Positions 19,451 to 29,106 of a stretch of DNA of 48,064 nt are shown in pieces (the stretch's first letter is position 1; the number at the start of each line of letters is the position of its first letter). This DNA comes from Methanospirillum lacunae (GTDB taxonomy: Archaea > Halobacteriota > Methanomicrobia > Methanomicrobiales > Methanospirillaceae). The notes beneath the pieces were generated by a model that did not search any database, was not told the DNA's origin, and worked only from the letters and a program-made list of their open reading frames with translations. The position numbers were made by a program, and so were the translations under genes. The stretch covers positions 1-48,064 of the forward strand of contig NZ_QGMY01000010.1 in assembly GCF_003173355.1 (NCBI RefSeq), in the 5' to 3' direction.

Positions 19451-20232
19451 AAATTTCGGTAATTACAGTCTGTCGTAATGCTGAAGAGGAAATCGAGAAA
19501 ACCATATTATCGGTAATAAATCAAACCTATCAAAATTTTGAATATATAATTATTGATGGAGTTTCAACAGATAATACACTCTCAATTTTATCACAATATA
19601 AAAAATTTATAAATGTACTGATATCTGAACCTGATCATGGTATTTATGATGCTATGAATAAGGGGATTACCTACGCCACTGGTGACATTATATGTTTCAT
19701 GAATGCTGGAGATTATTATTACTCATGTGATATTTTCCAAGAGGTGATTAATTCATTTAATAAATCCTTTCCCAAGCCTGATATTATTTATGGAGACACT
19801 CTCGTCCGATCAGAAGATAATAATGAAAACGTAGTGTCAGCACATCGGCGAACATTAACTGATTTTATATGGAGGGGGCCGATCTGCCATCAGTCAACTT
19901 TCGTGAATCGTAACTTATTTGGCCGAGGTTTTTCGAGACTATATCATATTTGTGCTGATTACGAGTGGTTATTATATTCGTTAATTTATCGGAACGCTCG
20001 TATTTCTTATATTCCCCGCCCTCTTTCAATCTATCAAATGGGAGGTTTCAGTGCTCAAAACCTATCATTGTATGATCAGGAACAATCAAGAATAATATTA
20101 AAATACTTGTTAATTTCAATTTTTCGCGTTTCACCTAAAGAAATAATTTCATTATACGATCAGGTTGGCTCAAAAAATTTCTTTATTAGGATTGCATATT
20201 TAATCAGATTAGGCTATTTAAATGTGAAGTAG
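19447..20232 (+). CDS. WcaE-like GT2 glycosyltransferase
   Basis: A compact 261 aa GT-A enzyme. Motifs are ISVITVCRNAEEEIEKTI (residues 3-20), IDGVSTDNT (36-44), the conserved loop SEPDHGIYDAMNKG (60-73) and the metal site NAGD (86-89). The loop is typical of the WcaE/PGL group of capsule and colanic-acid glycosyltransferases. It starts at TTG 19447, overlapping the TGA of the preceding WcaC-like gene by four bases, which argues for coupled translation despite the weak start codon. It ends 98 bases before a convergent gene in a T-rich gap that probably terminates both transcripts. Confidence 0.85.
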   Translation: MKISVITVCRNAEEEIEKTILSVINQTYQNFEYIIIDGVSTDNTLSILSQYKKFINVLISEPDHGIYDAMNKGITYATGDIICFMNAGDYYYSCDIFQEVINSFNKSFPKPDIIYGDTLVRSEDNNENVVSAHRRTLTDFIWRGPICHQSTFVNRNLFGRGFSRLYHICADYEWLLYSLIYRNARISYIPRPLSIYQMGGFSAQNLSLYDQEQSRIILKYLLISIFRVSPKEIISLYDQVGSKNFFIRIAYLIRLGYLNVK

Positions 20233-20330
20233 GAATAATGGATCGGTCAAAATTTTATGAAATTATTTACATCGGTCGTTCATAAATACTTTGAATTATT
20301 AAATAGTTTTATTATGGACAGTTACGATTT

Positions 20331-21584
20331 TTAGGTTTCCATAATTTTTTTAATTAAAGGATGAATATGTAAATTTAAATCCAATTTTTCCTTGAATAAT
20401 TTATAGCATCTTTCTTTACATCCTGAAAAGTTAATTTTCTGTAATATGTCTGGTATATCTTCAACATTGTTAATAGTGTACCCTGCTTGGTATTCCCTAA
20501 TATATTCTCCAATAATACCATTCTGATTTGTCAGTACGGGAATTCCATGTTGTAAGTATGTTGCAATCTTTCCAGAACTAAGACCTAAATATTTTATATT
20601 TTTACCCGTATATATTGACTCGAATGTTGGATTGTATAATGCAATTCCTAGGTTAACTGAAAAAAGCATCTCACTTAAGTCCTGCAGTTCATTATAGGAA
20701 TCAAATGAAATAAATATCGATTCAGTATCATATTGAAACTCCCAAAGGTCTTGATAATTTATTCCATATCTACTGTGTAAAACGAGAACCCAATTATCAG
20801 GCCATTTTTGAACTGTCATAATCAATTCTTCAATCATTGACCATTTGCTTATGGAACCTGCGAAGAGGGCAATCTTCTTTTCTTTAGGGATATTTAATTT
20901 TTCATGGAGATAGTGACTTTGTTTTCCGGTTCTGATTTCTCTCCCAGCAACTGGGATATTCACAATATTTGGCTGTGAAATTTGGTTTTCTTGAACTAAT
21001 AAAGACGAACGTAATGGATCCTGACAGACCGCAAATGCTATCTCTTTACAAGCGGAAATTTCTGGTTTTTTGAATTCCTCACTCGTTTCATCAAGAAAGA
21101 ATATTTCATATGATATCAAGGCGTAGGGAATATCAAATATTTTTGAAAAATAAGATGCTTCAATAATTCCATCTCTATCTATTCCGATAATAATTTTATA
21201 TTTTGTTCTATCCCACAAATAATTGGATATTAATATGAATACGATATTATTTTTTCGAATGACTTTTTTTTTAAACAAAAAATCTCTTATTAAATAAATG
21301 GACCTATTAATTTTTTCCTTCCTAATATTATTATTTCTTCCTATCTGTGCGATTTTAAGAACAATTGGAATTTTTTTATTAAAAAAATATTTTCTCTTGC
21401 TGCTTGAATTATATAATAATAATTTCGATCCTACACAAGGAGTTTCTTGAAAAAAATTCATCTCTGGAGAAACAATATCAACATTATATCCGATATCACA
21501 AAGGATTTCGACAATACCTGAAAGGTTAGGATTAGTATTTATATTTCCTTCAGGATGGATAATTAGTATTTTTGGCTTGGTCAT
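20331..21584 (-). CDS. GT4-like glycosyltransferase
   Basis: A 417 aa protein with a GT-B layout. The N-domain starts ILIIHPEGNINTNPNLSGIV. The middle has IALFAGSISKWSMIEELI, the interdomain strand and loop typical of GT-B enzymes. The C-domain has GKIATYLQHGIPVLTN and AGYTI, which take the place of the usual donor site; the classical E-x7-E is not well preserved. It is the last gene of the minus-strand series, 14 bases after the methyltransferase stop. A plain glycosyltransferase role is likely, but donor and acceptor are unknown. Composition is markedly A+T-rich compared with the methyltransferase and aminotransferase upstream, which suggests separate acquisition. Confidence 0.75.
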   Translation of the reverse strand: MTKPKILIIHPEGNINTNPNLSGIVEILCDIGYNVDIVSPEMNFFQETPCVGSKLLLYNSSSKRKYFFNKKIPIVLKIAQIGRNNNIRKEKINRSIYLIRDFLFKKKVIRKNNIVFILISNYLWDRTKYKIIIGIDRDGIIEASYFSKIFDIPYALISYEIFFLDETSEEFKKPEISACKEIAFAVCQDPLRSSLLVQENQISQPNIVNIPVAGREIRTGKQSHYLHEKLNIPKEKKIALFAGSISKWSMIEELIMTVQKWPDNWVLVLHSRYGINYQDLWEFQYDTESIFISFDSYNELQDLSEMLFSVNLGIALYNPTFESIYTGKNIKYLGLSSGKIATYLQHGIPVLTNQNGIIGEYIREYQAGYTINNVEDIPDILQKINFSGCKERCYKLFKEKLDLNLHIHPLIKKIMET

Positions 21585-21598
21585 AGAATAATTGTTTA

Positions 21599-22384
21599 TT
21601 ATTTGATTTTGGAACTATCATTCATTTTGCCTACAATAGCAATATTCCATGTTTTTTCAGAAATTGTTCCTTCAATATTAGAAGCCGGAAATATCCGCAT
21701 AATTTCTAATTGGCAATTTTCAAAAAAGTATGCAATTTCTTGAGCAAAGAAAAACCTCATCACATGCTCTTCCCTTGTTTCAGAAATAACCCGATCTCCT
21801 TGAATATCCCATACCTGAAATTTAACGGTAACACAATGTCGAAAACTATCAAGTTCTCCAGAAGAGGCACGGATGACTTTTCGGTCACCCTCTTCAATCA
21901 CTTTTACTTTATCACTAGGCTTCTCATGAAGTACTGAAGGGCCATACCAGACATCGCAAATAAAAAGTCCACCGGGTTTGAGATGTTCCTGCACAGTTTG
22001 TAAGGCATGTTGAATGTCTTCATTTTTAAGGTGATATCCAAGGACCGCGAACATCATAATGACAACATCGAATTTTTCAGATGTTCGAAAGTCACGGATA
22101 TCTGATTGATAAAACTTACAAGATAGTTCCTTTTCCTGGGCCTTCTTCCGGGCAATTTCAAGCATTTCTTCCGAGCGATCAACCCCACAGACCTGGTATC
22201 CTCTCTTTGCAAGCCGAAGTGTATGGTTACCTGTTCCACATCCTAGATCGAGAATAGATAGTACTGCCTGGTTTGCATGTTCCTTGATAATCTCCTCAAG
22301 AAGGTTGCATTCGGCATCGTAATCCTTGTCTTGATAGAGAAGATCATATGTATCTGCGTAGTCCTTTCCAAAGAGAGTATTCAT
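21599..22384 (-). CDS. SAM-dependent methyltransferase, DesVI/TylM1-like (aminosugar N-methylation)
   Basis: A 261 aa class I methyltransferase. It has GKDYADTYDLLYQDKDYDAE near the start, the SAM motif ILDLGCGTGNH (44-54), the acidic DRSEEMLEIARKKA, SDIRDFR, and a long MFAVLGYHLKNEDIQHAL block before a HLKPGGLF strand. This order matches DesVI/TylM1 enzymes that N,N-dimethylate amino-dTDP-sugars. It overlaps the DegT-type aminotransferase gene by four bases, so the pair would form an amine and then methylate it. That function is inferred from family resemblance and coupling. O-methylation remains possible. Confidence 0.75.
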   Translation of the reverse strand: MNTLFGKDYADTYDLLYQDKDYDAECNLLEEIIKEHANQAVLSILDLGCGTGNHTLRLAKRGYQVCGVDRSEEMLEIARKKAQEKELSCKFYQSDIRDFRTSEKFDVVIMMFAVLGYHLKNEDIQHALQTVQEHLKPGGLFICDVWYGPSVLHEKPSDKVKVIEEGDRKVIRASSGELDSFRHCVTVKFQVWDIQGDRVISETREEHVMRFFFAQEIAYFFENCQLEIMRIFPASNIEGTISEKTWNIAIVGKMNDSSKIK

Positions 22385-23514
22385 GATGACAGAATCTCCT
22401 TTACTGCATTACTCACCGTTGCTATCTGCTCTGAAGTGATAGTTAGTCCTGAGGGAAGATATAAACCCTGCCCCGCAATTCTCTCTGCGATTGGATATTT
22501 TTCATCTTTGAACAATCCCATTTTTTGGAATACTGGTTGTTCATGCATTCCAATAAAAAAAGGGCGTGTTTCAATTCCTTTTTCTAATAATCTCAAAGAA
22601 AATTCAGTATTGTCCATTCCCGTTTCTTCAGAAAGAACAAAAGCATACATCCAGTAAACACTCTTAGCCCATTGCTCCTCAATGGGTAACTGTAGACCAG
22701 AGAGTTCCTCAAGTTGATGAGAATATTCTTGCGCCATCCATCTTTTTTTAGTAATGATATCATCCATTCTCTCTATCTGGGCAACTCCAAGAGCTGCTTG
22801 TATGTTAGTGAGCCGAAAGTTATTGCCGAGGGATTCGTGATAGAACCTCCTGGGAGGCTGAAAATAAAGGTTCAGATACGCCCGAGCTTTCTTCGCCAAA
22901 ACCTCGTCATCGGTAAGGACCATACCGCCTTCTCCAGTAGTAATCAGTTTGTTTGCATAGAAACTGAAACAACTGAAGGTTCCAAAACTACCACATCTTC
23001 GCCATGTATTCGATGAATGGCATTGTGTCTGGTATTCAGCTCCATGGGCTTCAGCAGCGTCTTCTATGATTGCAAGATTATGATCTTCTGCTAGGTCTAA
23101 CAGAGGATCCATGTCTACCGGGTGCCCATAGATATGTACAGGCATAATTGCCTTTGTTTTTGATGTGATTTTTTCTGCGACGTGATCAACGTCCATCGTC
23201 CAGAGTTTGGGATCACTATCGACAAGTACCGGAGTCCCATTATTATTCACTATTGCAAGGGCACATGAGATGATTGTAAAAGTTGGCATAATCACCTCAT
23301 CGCCAGGTTTCAGACCTAAACAATGTACAGCGACATCAAGGGCTGTAGTGCCATTAGAGACTGCAATTCCATATTGGCGGTTACAATATGTAGCCCATTG
23401 TTCTTCGAACTGATCTATATATTTCCCGGCAGAAGATATCCAACCACTTTTGATGCAGTCGGTAATATTTTCCAGTTCTTTGCCACATAGGAAGGGTTCA
23501 CTTACAGGGATCAT
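22381..23514 (-). CDS. DegT/DnrJ/EryC1-family sugar aminotransferase
   Basis: A PLP-dependent aminotransferase acting on a keto sugar nucleotide. The frame opens at TTG 23526, but I choose ATG 23514 because the protein then begins MIPVSEPFLCGKE, the normal start for this family. Length is about 377 aa. The PLP lysine is in SFYANKLITTGEGG (about residue 189), with the cofactor aspartate in IIEDAAEAHGA (about 152). SNGTTALDVA near residue 53 binds the phosphate. A substrate-loop FRLTNIQAALGVAQ is present. No 4,6-dehydratase lies beside it, so the substrate may come from RfbG (38018-39103) or LegB-like (42583-43614). A perosamine-synthase-type reaction is a reasonable guess. Confidence 0.85.
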   Translation of the reverse strand: MIPVSEPFLCGKELENITDCIKSGWISSAGKYIDQFEEQWATYCNRQYGIAVSNGTTALDVAVHCLGLKPGDEVIMPTFTIISCALAIVNNNGTPVLVDSDPKLWTMDVDHVAEKITSKTKAIMPVHIYGHPVDMDPLLDLAEDHNLAIIEDAAEAHGAEYQTQCHSSNTWRRCGSFGTFSCFSFYANKLITTGEGGMVLTDDEVLAKKARAYLNLYFQPPRRFYHESLGNNFRLTNIQAALGVAQIERMDDIITKKRWMAQEYSHQLEELSGLQLPIEEQWAKSVYWMYAFVLSEETGMDNTEFSLRLLEKGIETRPFFIGMHEQPVFQKMGLFKDEKYPIAERIAGQGLYLPSGLTITSEQIATVSNAVKEILSS

Positions 23515-23703
23515 AATATTACCCAACTTCCATTATTTGTCATTTTTTCCCACTTCATATCCGAAAATACTGCACTAATGTAGGACTTAAGATCTCCTAA
23601 ATAATTTGCATTAAATTATTAATAATGAGATTTGGATGTGTTTTTTTCTCAATCTATTTCTAAATGATGATAAAAATCACACCTGTAAGTATCATTAGAG
23701 ATA

Positions 23704-24123
23704 TCAATTTCCGTTCTCTCCTTTAAATCTGACCTTATCCTGATCGCCACAGTATGGTCCTTGTTTGACCTCTACCATCTCTGTATCTTCAAGGAATTCA
23801 AAACCATGTCCACCAGATGCAAGAAGAATAACATCTCCTTTTATACATATCCATTCGTTAAGATATTTTTTGTCATCACTATAAAATGTGATTCTGACTT
23901 TACCTTTTCGGATAATGAGGGTCTCCTGGGTATACTGTATATTTCGCGTACAGAGGTTATGTACGTGTTCCTGAATGATATCACCTGTTTTGTGAGGGAG
24001 GAAACCCAACTGTTGGGAGAAGGAATTTGGGGTGAAGAACTCTATCTTATCAGAGGAATAGGATGCCGGAATGATAAGGGCTATCAATTGGTCTCCATTA
24101 GAAATTGACTTAATATTAGTCAT
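23704..24123 (-). CDS. Small cupin-fold protein
   Basis: A 139 aa protein with a single cupin pattern. Metal-type ligands appear in QEHVHN and the downstream Q-E of IQYTQETLIIRKGKVRI. The second cupin box is GDVILLASGGHGFEFL, and the C-terminal VEVKQGPYCGDQDKVRF recurs in polysaccharide-cluster cupins. It resembles small sugar-associated cupins but lacks the HxHK pattern of FdtA-type 3,4-ketoisomerases, so I do not call it one. It stands alone between two gaps and ahead of the aminotransferase, with which it may be co-transcribed. The reaction is unknown; it may be a sugar isomerase or a non-enzymatic sugar-binding protein. Confidence 0.65.
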   Translation of the reverse strand: MTNIKSISNGDQLIALIIPASYSSDKIEFFTPNSFSQQLGFLPHKTGDIIQEHVHNLCTRNIQYTQETLIIRKGKVRITFYSDDKKYLNEWICIKGDVILLASGGHGFEFLEDTEMVEVKQGPYCGDQDKVRFKGENGN

Positions 24124-24438
24124 ATTAATATGTTTTCCCTATGTAAATATTGAAATGGTCGGTGAATTTATTAGCATCCATGTTTTTTAAATTTAGTGTA
24201 GATATTACTTTTTGGCTCAATGCTCGTTTACCTTTTTATAACATTTGTGATATTGATCAAATTTAAAATTGGAAACAGGTGGTTGATTTTAGTATTAAAC
24301 CTTTTATGAAGAGATTCAGATATTCTTTATACGCATGTATACACATTTGATTGTCTATAAAAGATCAGTGGACATGGTCATTAATTTTCATAATAATTTC
24401 CCCGAGAAATAGTTGTCAGTTGTAATTGATCACATTCA
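24124..24438. other. A+T-rich intergenic region (315 bp)
   Basis: This lies between two minus-strand genes and should contain the promoter of the cupin gene. I see no open frame, no repeat and no RNA gene. Several TATA-like strings occur, but none is distinctive. Confidence 0.4.
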
Positions 24439-25683
24439 TTAGTCATTAATTTTCTTCTTCATGTTGGATATCGACTCGATGATTTCTCTTCCCTCATTAA
24501 TCAGTGCAGGTATATCATATTTTTCTGCGATAAGGGAATGCAACTTATTCCCTATTTTTTTTGCATATTCAGGGTTTGAAATCAATGAAATGATTGCACG
24601 AGAAAAACTATCAGGTTCATCAGCAATTAAAATATCTATTTCGTGAGTAACTGGAATTCCCTCTGCTCCAAGTGTTGTTGATACCACAGGAATTTTGCAT
24701 GCTCCCGCCTCTAATATCTTAAATCGTGTACCTGATTCAAATTTTAATGGTACAATTGCCACATCTGCATGGCATAGATAAGGAAGAACTATAGGTAACA
24801 TACCTGTTATTGTTATGGATGGATCTTTGATGTCCTCCAAAATTTTGTTTGAATTATTTCCTATAATATACAAATGGATATTTGGGATCTCCTTTTTTAT
24901 TAAGGGTAAAATTTTATCGATCACCCATCGGGCTGATTCCTCCATGGGACTATTCTCCCAAAAAGTTCCTGCAAGATAGATGCAAGGATGATGAAAATTC
25001 ATAATTTTAGGGGGAATGAGTTTATAATTATTTAAATCAATAACATTAGAAAAAACCTTGATTTGATCGGGTTTTTTTGCATGTTTGCGATAATAATCAG
25101 CATCGATTTCAGAGACTGCTGTGGTAATATCTGCTAATTGTGTGCCCCATTGTTCTTCTTCTTCTTTTTCCTTTCCTTTATGAGTGATCTCTTTAATCTG
25201 GATTGGATCTGTCAGATATGGGATACCTCTGAGGATAAATCGTGACCATACGGAATCAGTATCACAAACCACAGGCAATGATGTTTTTTCTTTTAGAAAT
25301 TTTACAAGAGGATATGAAATATTTCCGTATCCTAACCAGATAATATCTGGTTTTATCATCCGTATGATGTCTAAAAGATATTCTTCGTCATTTTTTTCAT
25401 TAAACACACTGAAATGTGTTAATTTAAATAAAAGGCGAAAAATAGAGTTAATTTTTTTTTCTGTCCATTTGAGATTAGTTGCTGATGGAGAGATAAAAAA
25501 AAAGTCACACCAAGATTTATAGTAATCTATTTCTGCTCTTGATACCGGGGTCCTACAGTAAATTGTCAAATTAGAAATCTGCGATAATGCTTTTATGGAG
25601 TTTTCAATGCGGAGGAAGGGGCCCCCAACTGCTGGGTATTGTAACACCGGAGTTGTGAATAATATGCGGGGTTTTTTATTCAT
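24439..25683 (-). CDS. GT4 family glycosyltransferase
   Basis: A 414 aa GT-B enzyme. It starts RILFTTPVLQYPAVGGPFLR. The linker region has PCIYLAGTFWENSPMEESARWV, where the strand and loop of the second Rossmann domain begin. The donor site lies in FESGTRFKILEAGACKIPVV followed by STTLGAEGIPVTHEIDIL, a typical E-x(5-7)-E-like nucleotide-sugar region. No membrane segments are seen. It is the lowest member of a run of minus-strand glycosyltransferases and related genes (to 28612) separated by gaps of 100-250 bases, so each may have its own promoter. Donor and linkage unknown. Confidence 0.8.
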   Translation of the reverse strand: MNKKPRILFTTPVLQYPAVGGPFLRIENSIKALSQISNLTIYCRTPVSRAEIDYYKSWCDFFFISPSATNLKWTEKKINSIFRLLFKLTHFSVFNEKNDEEYLLDIIRMIKPDIIWLGYGNISYPLVKFLKEKTSLPVVCDTDSVWSRFILRGIPYLTDPIQIKEITHKGKEKEEEEQWGTQLADITTAVSEIDADYYRKHAKKPDQIKVFSNVIDLNNYKLIPPKIMNFHHPCIYLAGTFWENSPMEESARWVIDKILPLIKKEIPNIHLYIIGNNSNKILEDIKDPSITITGMLPIVLPYLCHADVAIVPLKFESGTRFKILEAGACKIPVVSTTLGAEGIPVTHEIDILIADEPDSFSRAIISLISNPEYAKKIGNKLHSLIAEKYDIPALINEGREIIESISNMKKKIND

Positions 25684-25783
25684 TTTTGAAAAAAATTATG
25701 TTAAAAGTATCATTTATTATTTCTCTTATTTTTTGATCTGCCTAAAGATGTTAATGGACCAATATGGGGCATTGAATATCCAG

Positions 25784-27448
25784 TTAGGTTTCTGGTGGCC
25801 ATCGCTCTTCAGATAGGATTGGTATTCCTTTGATTATTGAATCAATAATGTAATCTCGTGCTTTATTTTTTCCTGGAAGTAAATCTGACAATGATTTGAT
25901 TTTTAATTGAGGTTCTTTTCCCCAGGTGTAATGCATAATATCGACTTTAGTATAATAATGATATTGATAGAATAAAATAAATTTATATGCCTTTTCGATT
26001 TGTTTTTCTTGTTCGATTAAAATTTCTCCGTTGAGGCATCTCTCCAGATCCGAAAAATACTCCTCCGAGAAGACAGGATCTATTGTAAATCCGAAACCAC
26101 GGTATGGGGAATGAGCAGTTGTAATTACGGGGATGCCTCTCCCTGCTAATTCTATTCCCACGGTTGTTGTATGAACTAAACCAACAGTGGTGAGCGGGAT
26201 TAAATCATAAACAGTGCAGTCTACTTTAGTTGGCAGTAAAAAAACATTGTTTGGAATGGTAACCTTATTCAGGGAAAGAGCGATCTCAATTCGTTCTTTT
26301 GTTTCTGGGATTTCTGGATGTAATTCACCAGGATGTGGTTTAATTATTAACTGGTATTCTGAATGGATAGCGAACCATTTTATTGTCTGAATAATCCAAT
26401 CAATCATATCTGAAAAAACGATTTGCTTGTTTAATGCTGCTAAATCCCATATTACGTTAGCGGCCAATATTGCGGTTTTTTTTCCCATATCAAATTTAGA
26501 AAAGTCAAAATGAACTGAGTTATGCGACTGTAATGAAGCCGTATCAAGTATCATCTCTCTACCGGTATATCGTGAATTGATCCAGTTTTTTACTTTCTCT
26601 ACTTGTTGTTTATTTAATGGTTTATTCACAAATGATTTCCAGGAAGGCGAAAAATCAAGGTTCATGGCAGCATTATTGTATGCATAGCACCAGCCGTCCG
26701 GTCGTCCCCCTATCCAATGGGAATAAAATGGAATATTTTTTTCTTCACAAATATGTTGTAATAGTGCCCACATTCCATAATAACTATCATTGGTTACCAC
26801 TCGATCAGGTTTGATCTCATTGATGAGATTTCGATATGCACAACTTAGTATCAGAAGATTCTGAAGGTACACTTTTCCAAGATTATTATAATCTGGAATT
26901 AAATGATAATCGCCGACTACGTAATTATTCACTAGAATGTCTTTTGCCCATTTTCCAAATAAAAAATTTCCTTCCTTATAATCTATCCAGTTATCATCCA
27001 AATGGGCTATTTTATTATGGACTTCTTTTAACTCCACAGAACTAATATATATTGACAACTTATATGGTTTAATGGGATTATTATGCCATAATAATTCAGA
27101 TTGTTTCTGACAGTAATGGCAACTCATGGTAAAACCCTTTGTATTCCATACTCCACCGAAAACATTGCATTCAAAACTTTGAATAGAATCGCAATATGTC
27201 GGAATTATTGTCGCATTTCGTAATCGGAGAGCATAACTTAAAATTCTGTCATGAATAAAACATGGGGGATATATACTGAATGAAGGACCAATTAGGATTT
27301 TAATAGAATGATTCGATTTTATAATTGGAAACTGGTTTATTTCCTGATCAATGTTGTCGAGTAGATGCAAATAATCTTCAGGTTTAAAAAGAACACTTTT
27401 TAAATTTTGGATATTTTTTTTATAAAAAGAGAAAACCTTTGATATCAT
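25784..27448 (-). CDS. Capsule-biosynthesis (KpsC/KpsS-like) GT-B protein
   Basis: A 554 aa protein of the capsule-synthesis superfamily. The C-terminal half carries LIIKPHPGELHPEIPETKE, then VGLVHTTTVGIELAGRGIPV and TTAHSPYRGFGFT, the IKPHP and TxxG-E-x-x-x-G-x-P motifs of that superfamily. The N-terminal half has an unusual cysteine set, C94 and a C110-x-x-C113 pair (SCHYCQK), which could bind metal. No membrane segments are seen. In bacteria relatives build the Kdo linker of capsules or transfer Kdo-like sugars. Here it may add the nonulosonate made by the 42583-47886 operon, but that is speculative. It is full length. Confidence 0.72.
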   Translation of the reverse strand: MISKVFSFYKKNIQNLKSVLFKPEDYLHLLDNIDQEINQFPIIKSNHSIKILIGPSFSIYPPCFIHDRILSYALRLRNATIIPTYCDSIQSFECNVFGGVWNTKGFTMSCHYCQKQSELLWHNNPIKPYKLSIYISSVELKEVHNKIAHLDDNWIDYKEGNFLFGKWAKDILVNNYVVGDYHLIPDYNNLGKVYLQNLLILSCAYRNLINEIKPDRVVTNDSYYGMWALLQHICEEKNIPFYSHWIGGRPDGWCYAYNNAAMNLDFSPSWKSFVNKPLNKQQVEKVKNWINSRYTGREMILDTASLQSHNSVHFDFSKFDMGKKTAILAANVIWDLAALNKQIVFSDMIDWIIQTIKWFAIHSEYQLIIKPHPGELHPEIPETKERIEIALSLNKVTIPNNVFLLPTKVDCTVYDLIPLTTVGLVHTTTVGIELAGRGIPVITTAHSPYRGFGFTIDPVFSEEYFSDLERCLNGEILIEQEKQIEKAYKFILFYQYHYYTKVDIMHYTWGKEPQLKIKSLSDLLPGKNKARDYIIDSIIKGIPILSEERWPPET

Positions 27449-27694
27449 ATTAAATAATCGAGAGTATCATAAAATTTATAGTTATTCAACTTTATCAATA
27501 TTATTAACGGATTTTTTGATCTTTAATAAGTGCAATTTCAAGTCTTGAATTACTATCTTAATTACATGATGAAATCAATAGATTTGAGCATGCTATTTTT
27601 TCTTTACGCCCATAAAGGATTTTTGATCACTTATAAAATTTATACAGTTAATTTTTTGTATATCATTGTTTCGAACACATAATTTATAGAGAGA

Positions 27695-28612
27695 CTACAT
27701 CTTTTGTAATTTCGTTATTATGCACACCAAATACCATTGAACTAAAATAATCATAAATCGTATACCCATAATTATTATTATAATTATATGAACCTTTTTT
27801 GAGGTTGTACTATCAAGTAGCGCATTTATGTAAGATATGAAGAATCTTGGAGGTAAATAGGGCCGAAATAGATAGGGATATTTTGGGAGAGGGTTACTTT
27901 TTCCGAGAGTATCAATCTTTTTCGCCCATCTTTTATGAAACAAGGTTTCTTTCACTATATTGTAATCAGTGTGATCAATGATATTAATTAACATACATAC
28001 TTCAGCAGGGTATTGAACATTAATAGAATTTTCATTCTTTTTTAAGAAATCTAATAAAAAAGGAGTTAATTCCTTCCTAAACAAGGAATATGTAAGGGTT
28101 CCTTTACCCCATGATTCATTAAAAAATAGAAATTTCGCTAACCTGAAATACTTATTTCGATTTGAATATATTGCAGGTTTTGTATTATCATAAATTACCT
28201 GATCATATGAATCAATAGTATTAAAATTAGAAAATGCCATTGAACAGGAATTTTGGTTTATCAAAGGGGAAAGACATTTTTCTATAAATGAATTATCCCA
28301 AAGATCATCATCCGATGCCAACATAAAGTAATCACCGGAAGATTTCTCTAATACAAATTTAAAATTAAACGCCATTCCATAATTCTCTTTCTGCCGAAAG
28401 TATTGAATCCGGTTATCCCGTGCCATAAACTCCCGAACTATTTCTTCTGTCTCCTGAGTTCGAGAACAATTATCCGAAACGATGATCTCAAGGTTCTTAT
28501 ATGTCTGTTCAGTGATACATTCCAATGTTCTCCGTAGACCCTCCGGTCGGTTATAGGTGGGAATCCCAATTGAAACCAATGGCATTACTTTATGAACTTC
28601 TAACAATCCCAT
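27695..28612 (-). CDS. GT2 family glycosyltransferase
   Basis: A 305 aa GT-A enzyme. It has VSIGIPTYNRPEGLRRTLEC near the start, VSDNCSRTQETEEIV, a QKENYGMAFNFKFVLE stretch and the metal site ASDDDLWDNSF. The frame starts at ATG 28612; an alternative ATG at 28585 would begin MPLVSIGIPTYN and fit the family better. A hydrophobic C-terminal segment (VHIIIIIIMGIRFMIILVQW) probably anchors it to the membrane. Family relatives include rhamnosyltransferases and other capsule glycosyltransferases. Donor unknown. Confidence 0.82.
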   Translation of the reverse strand: MGLLEVHKVMPLVSIGIPTYNRPEGLRRTLECITEQTYKNLEIIVSDNCSRTQETEEIVREFMARDNRIQYFRQKENYGMAFNFKFVLEKSSGDYFMLASDDDLWDNSFIEKCLSPLINQNSCSMAFSNFNTIDSYDQVIYDNTKPAIYSNRNKYFRLAKFLFFNESWGKGTLTYSLFRKELTPFLLDFLKKNENSINVQYPAEVCMLINIIDHTDYNIVKETLFHKRWAKKIDTLGKSNPLPKYPYLFRPYLPPRFFISYINALLDSTTSKKVHIIIIIIMGIRFMIILVQWYLVCIITKLQKM

Positions 28613-29106
28613 GCACTAACTCACTTTTACGTCGTCTCTCTTCCTGGGCCAAGCGCATGCTGTAGGGGCAAGGTTAACCTCATGTGGTCCAACTATATAC
28701 GTACCAGGTTTTCATTCTACTGCGTTTCGAGCTGTAAATATCCTTACTTGTTAGATGCGGAAAGAAGGGGGAAAAAGAAAGGACAACATCCATTGCCTAC
28801 TTCTTCAAATACCCAGAAACCGCCTATTTGGTACACCCAAGTGATGGATTAAAAATAAATAGCTCATCTTGTAACCGTTTTTCTCTTCGTCAGATCAACT
28901 AAAGAAAATCTTGTAATATCACCACAGTGTTATTTATCCTTCCTAACTGTGTGTAGTCCAAGGCTGCCTGCTACTCGTATGTATTTTACAGGTCACTCTA
29001 GTATTCTGAAATGTAACATCACCCAATATTCGACCATGATCATTATTCATCTGTGATCCGAAGGTTCATGGTATACGTATTAATTATCCTCACGAAAGAA
29101 GAACGA
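28613..29106. other. Gene-free segment of higher G+C (494 bp)
   Basis: This stretch between two minus-strand genes has no open frame longer than a few dozen codons in any direction that I can support. By eye it is less A+T-rich than its neighbours, which suggests imported DNA or a decayed gene. It carries no obvious inverted-repeat ends, no tRNA and no transposase motif that I could translate. I leave it unexplained. Confidence 0.4.

Noticed and set aside
23704-24123. The cupin as an FdtA-type 3,4-ketoisomerase
   Set aside because: Length fits, but the HxHK catalytic pattern and flanking motifs of FdtA are not seen, so only the fold is called.
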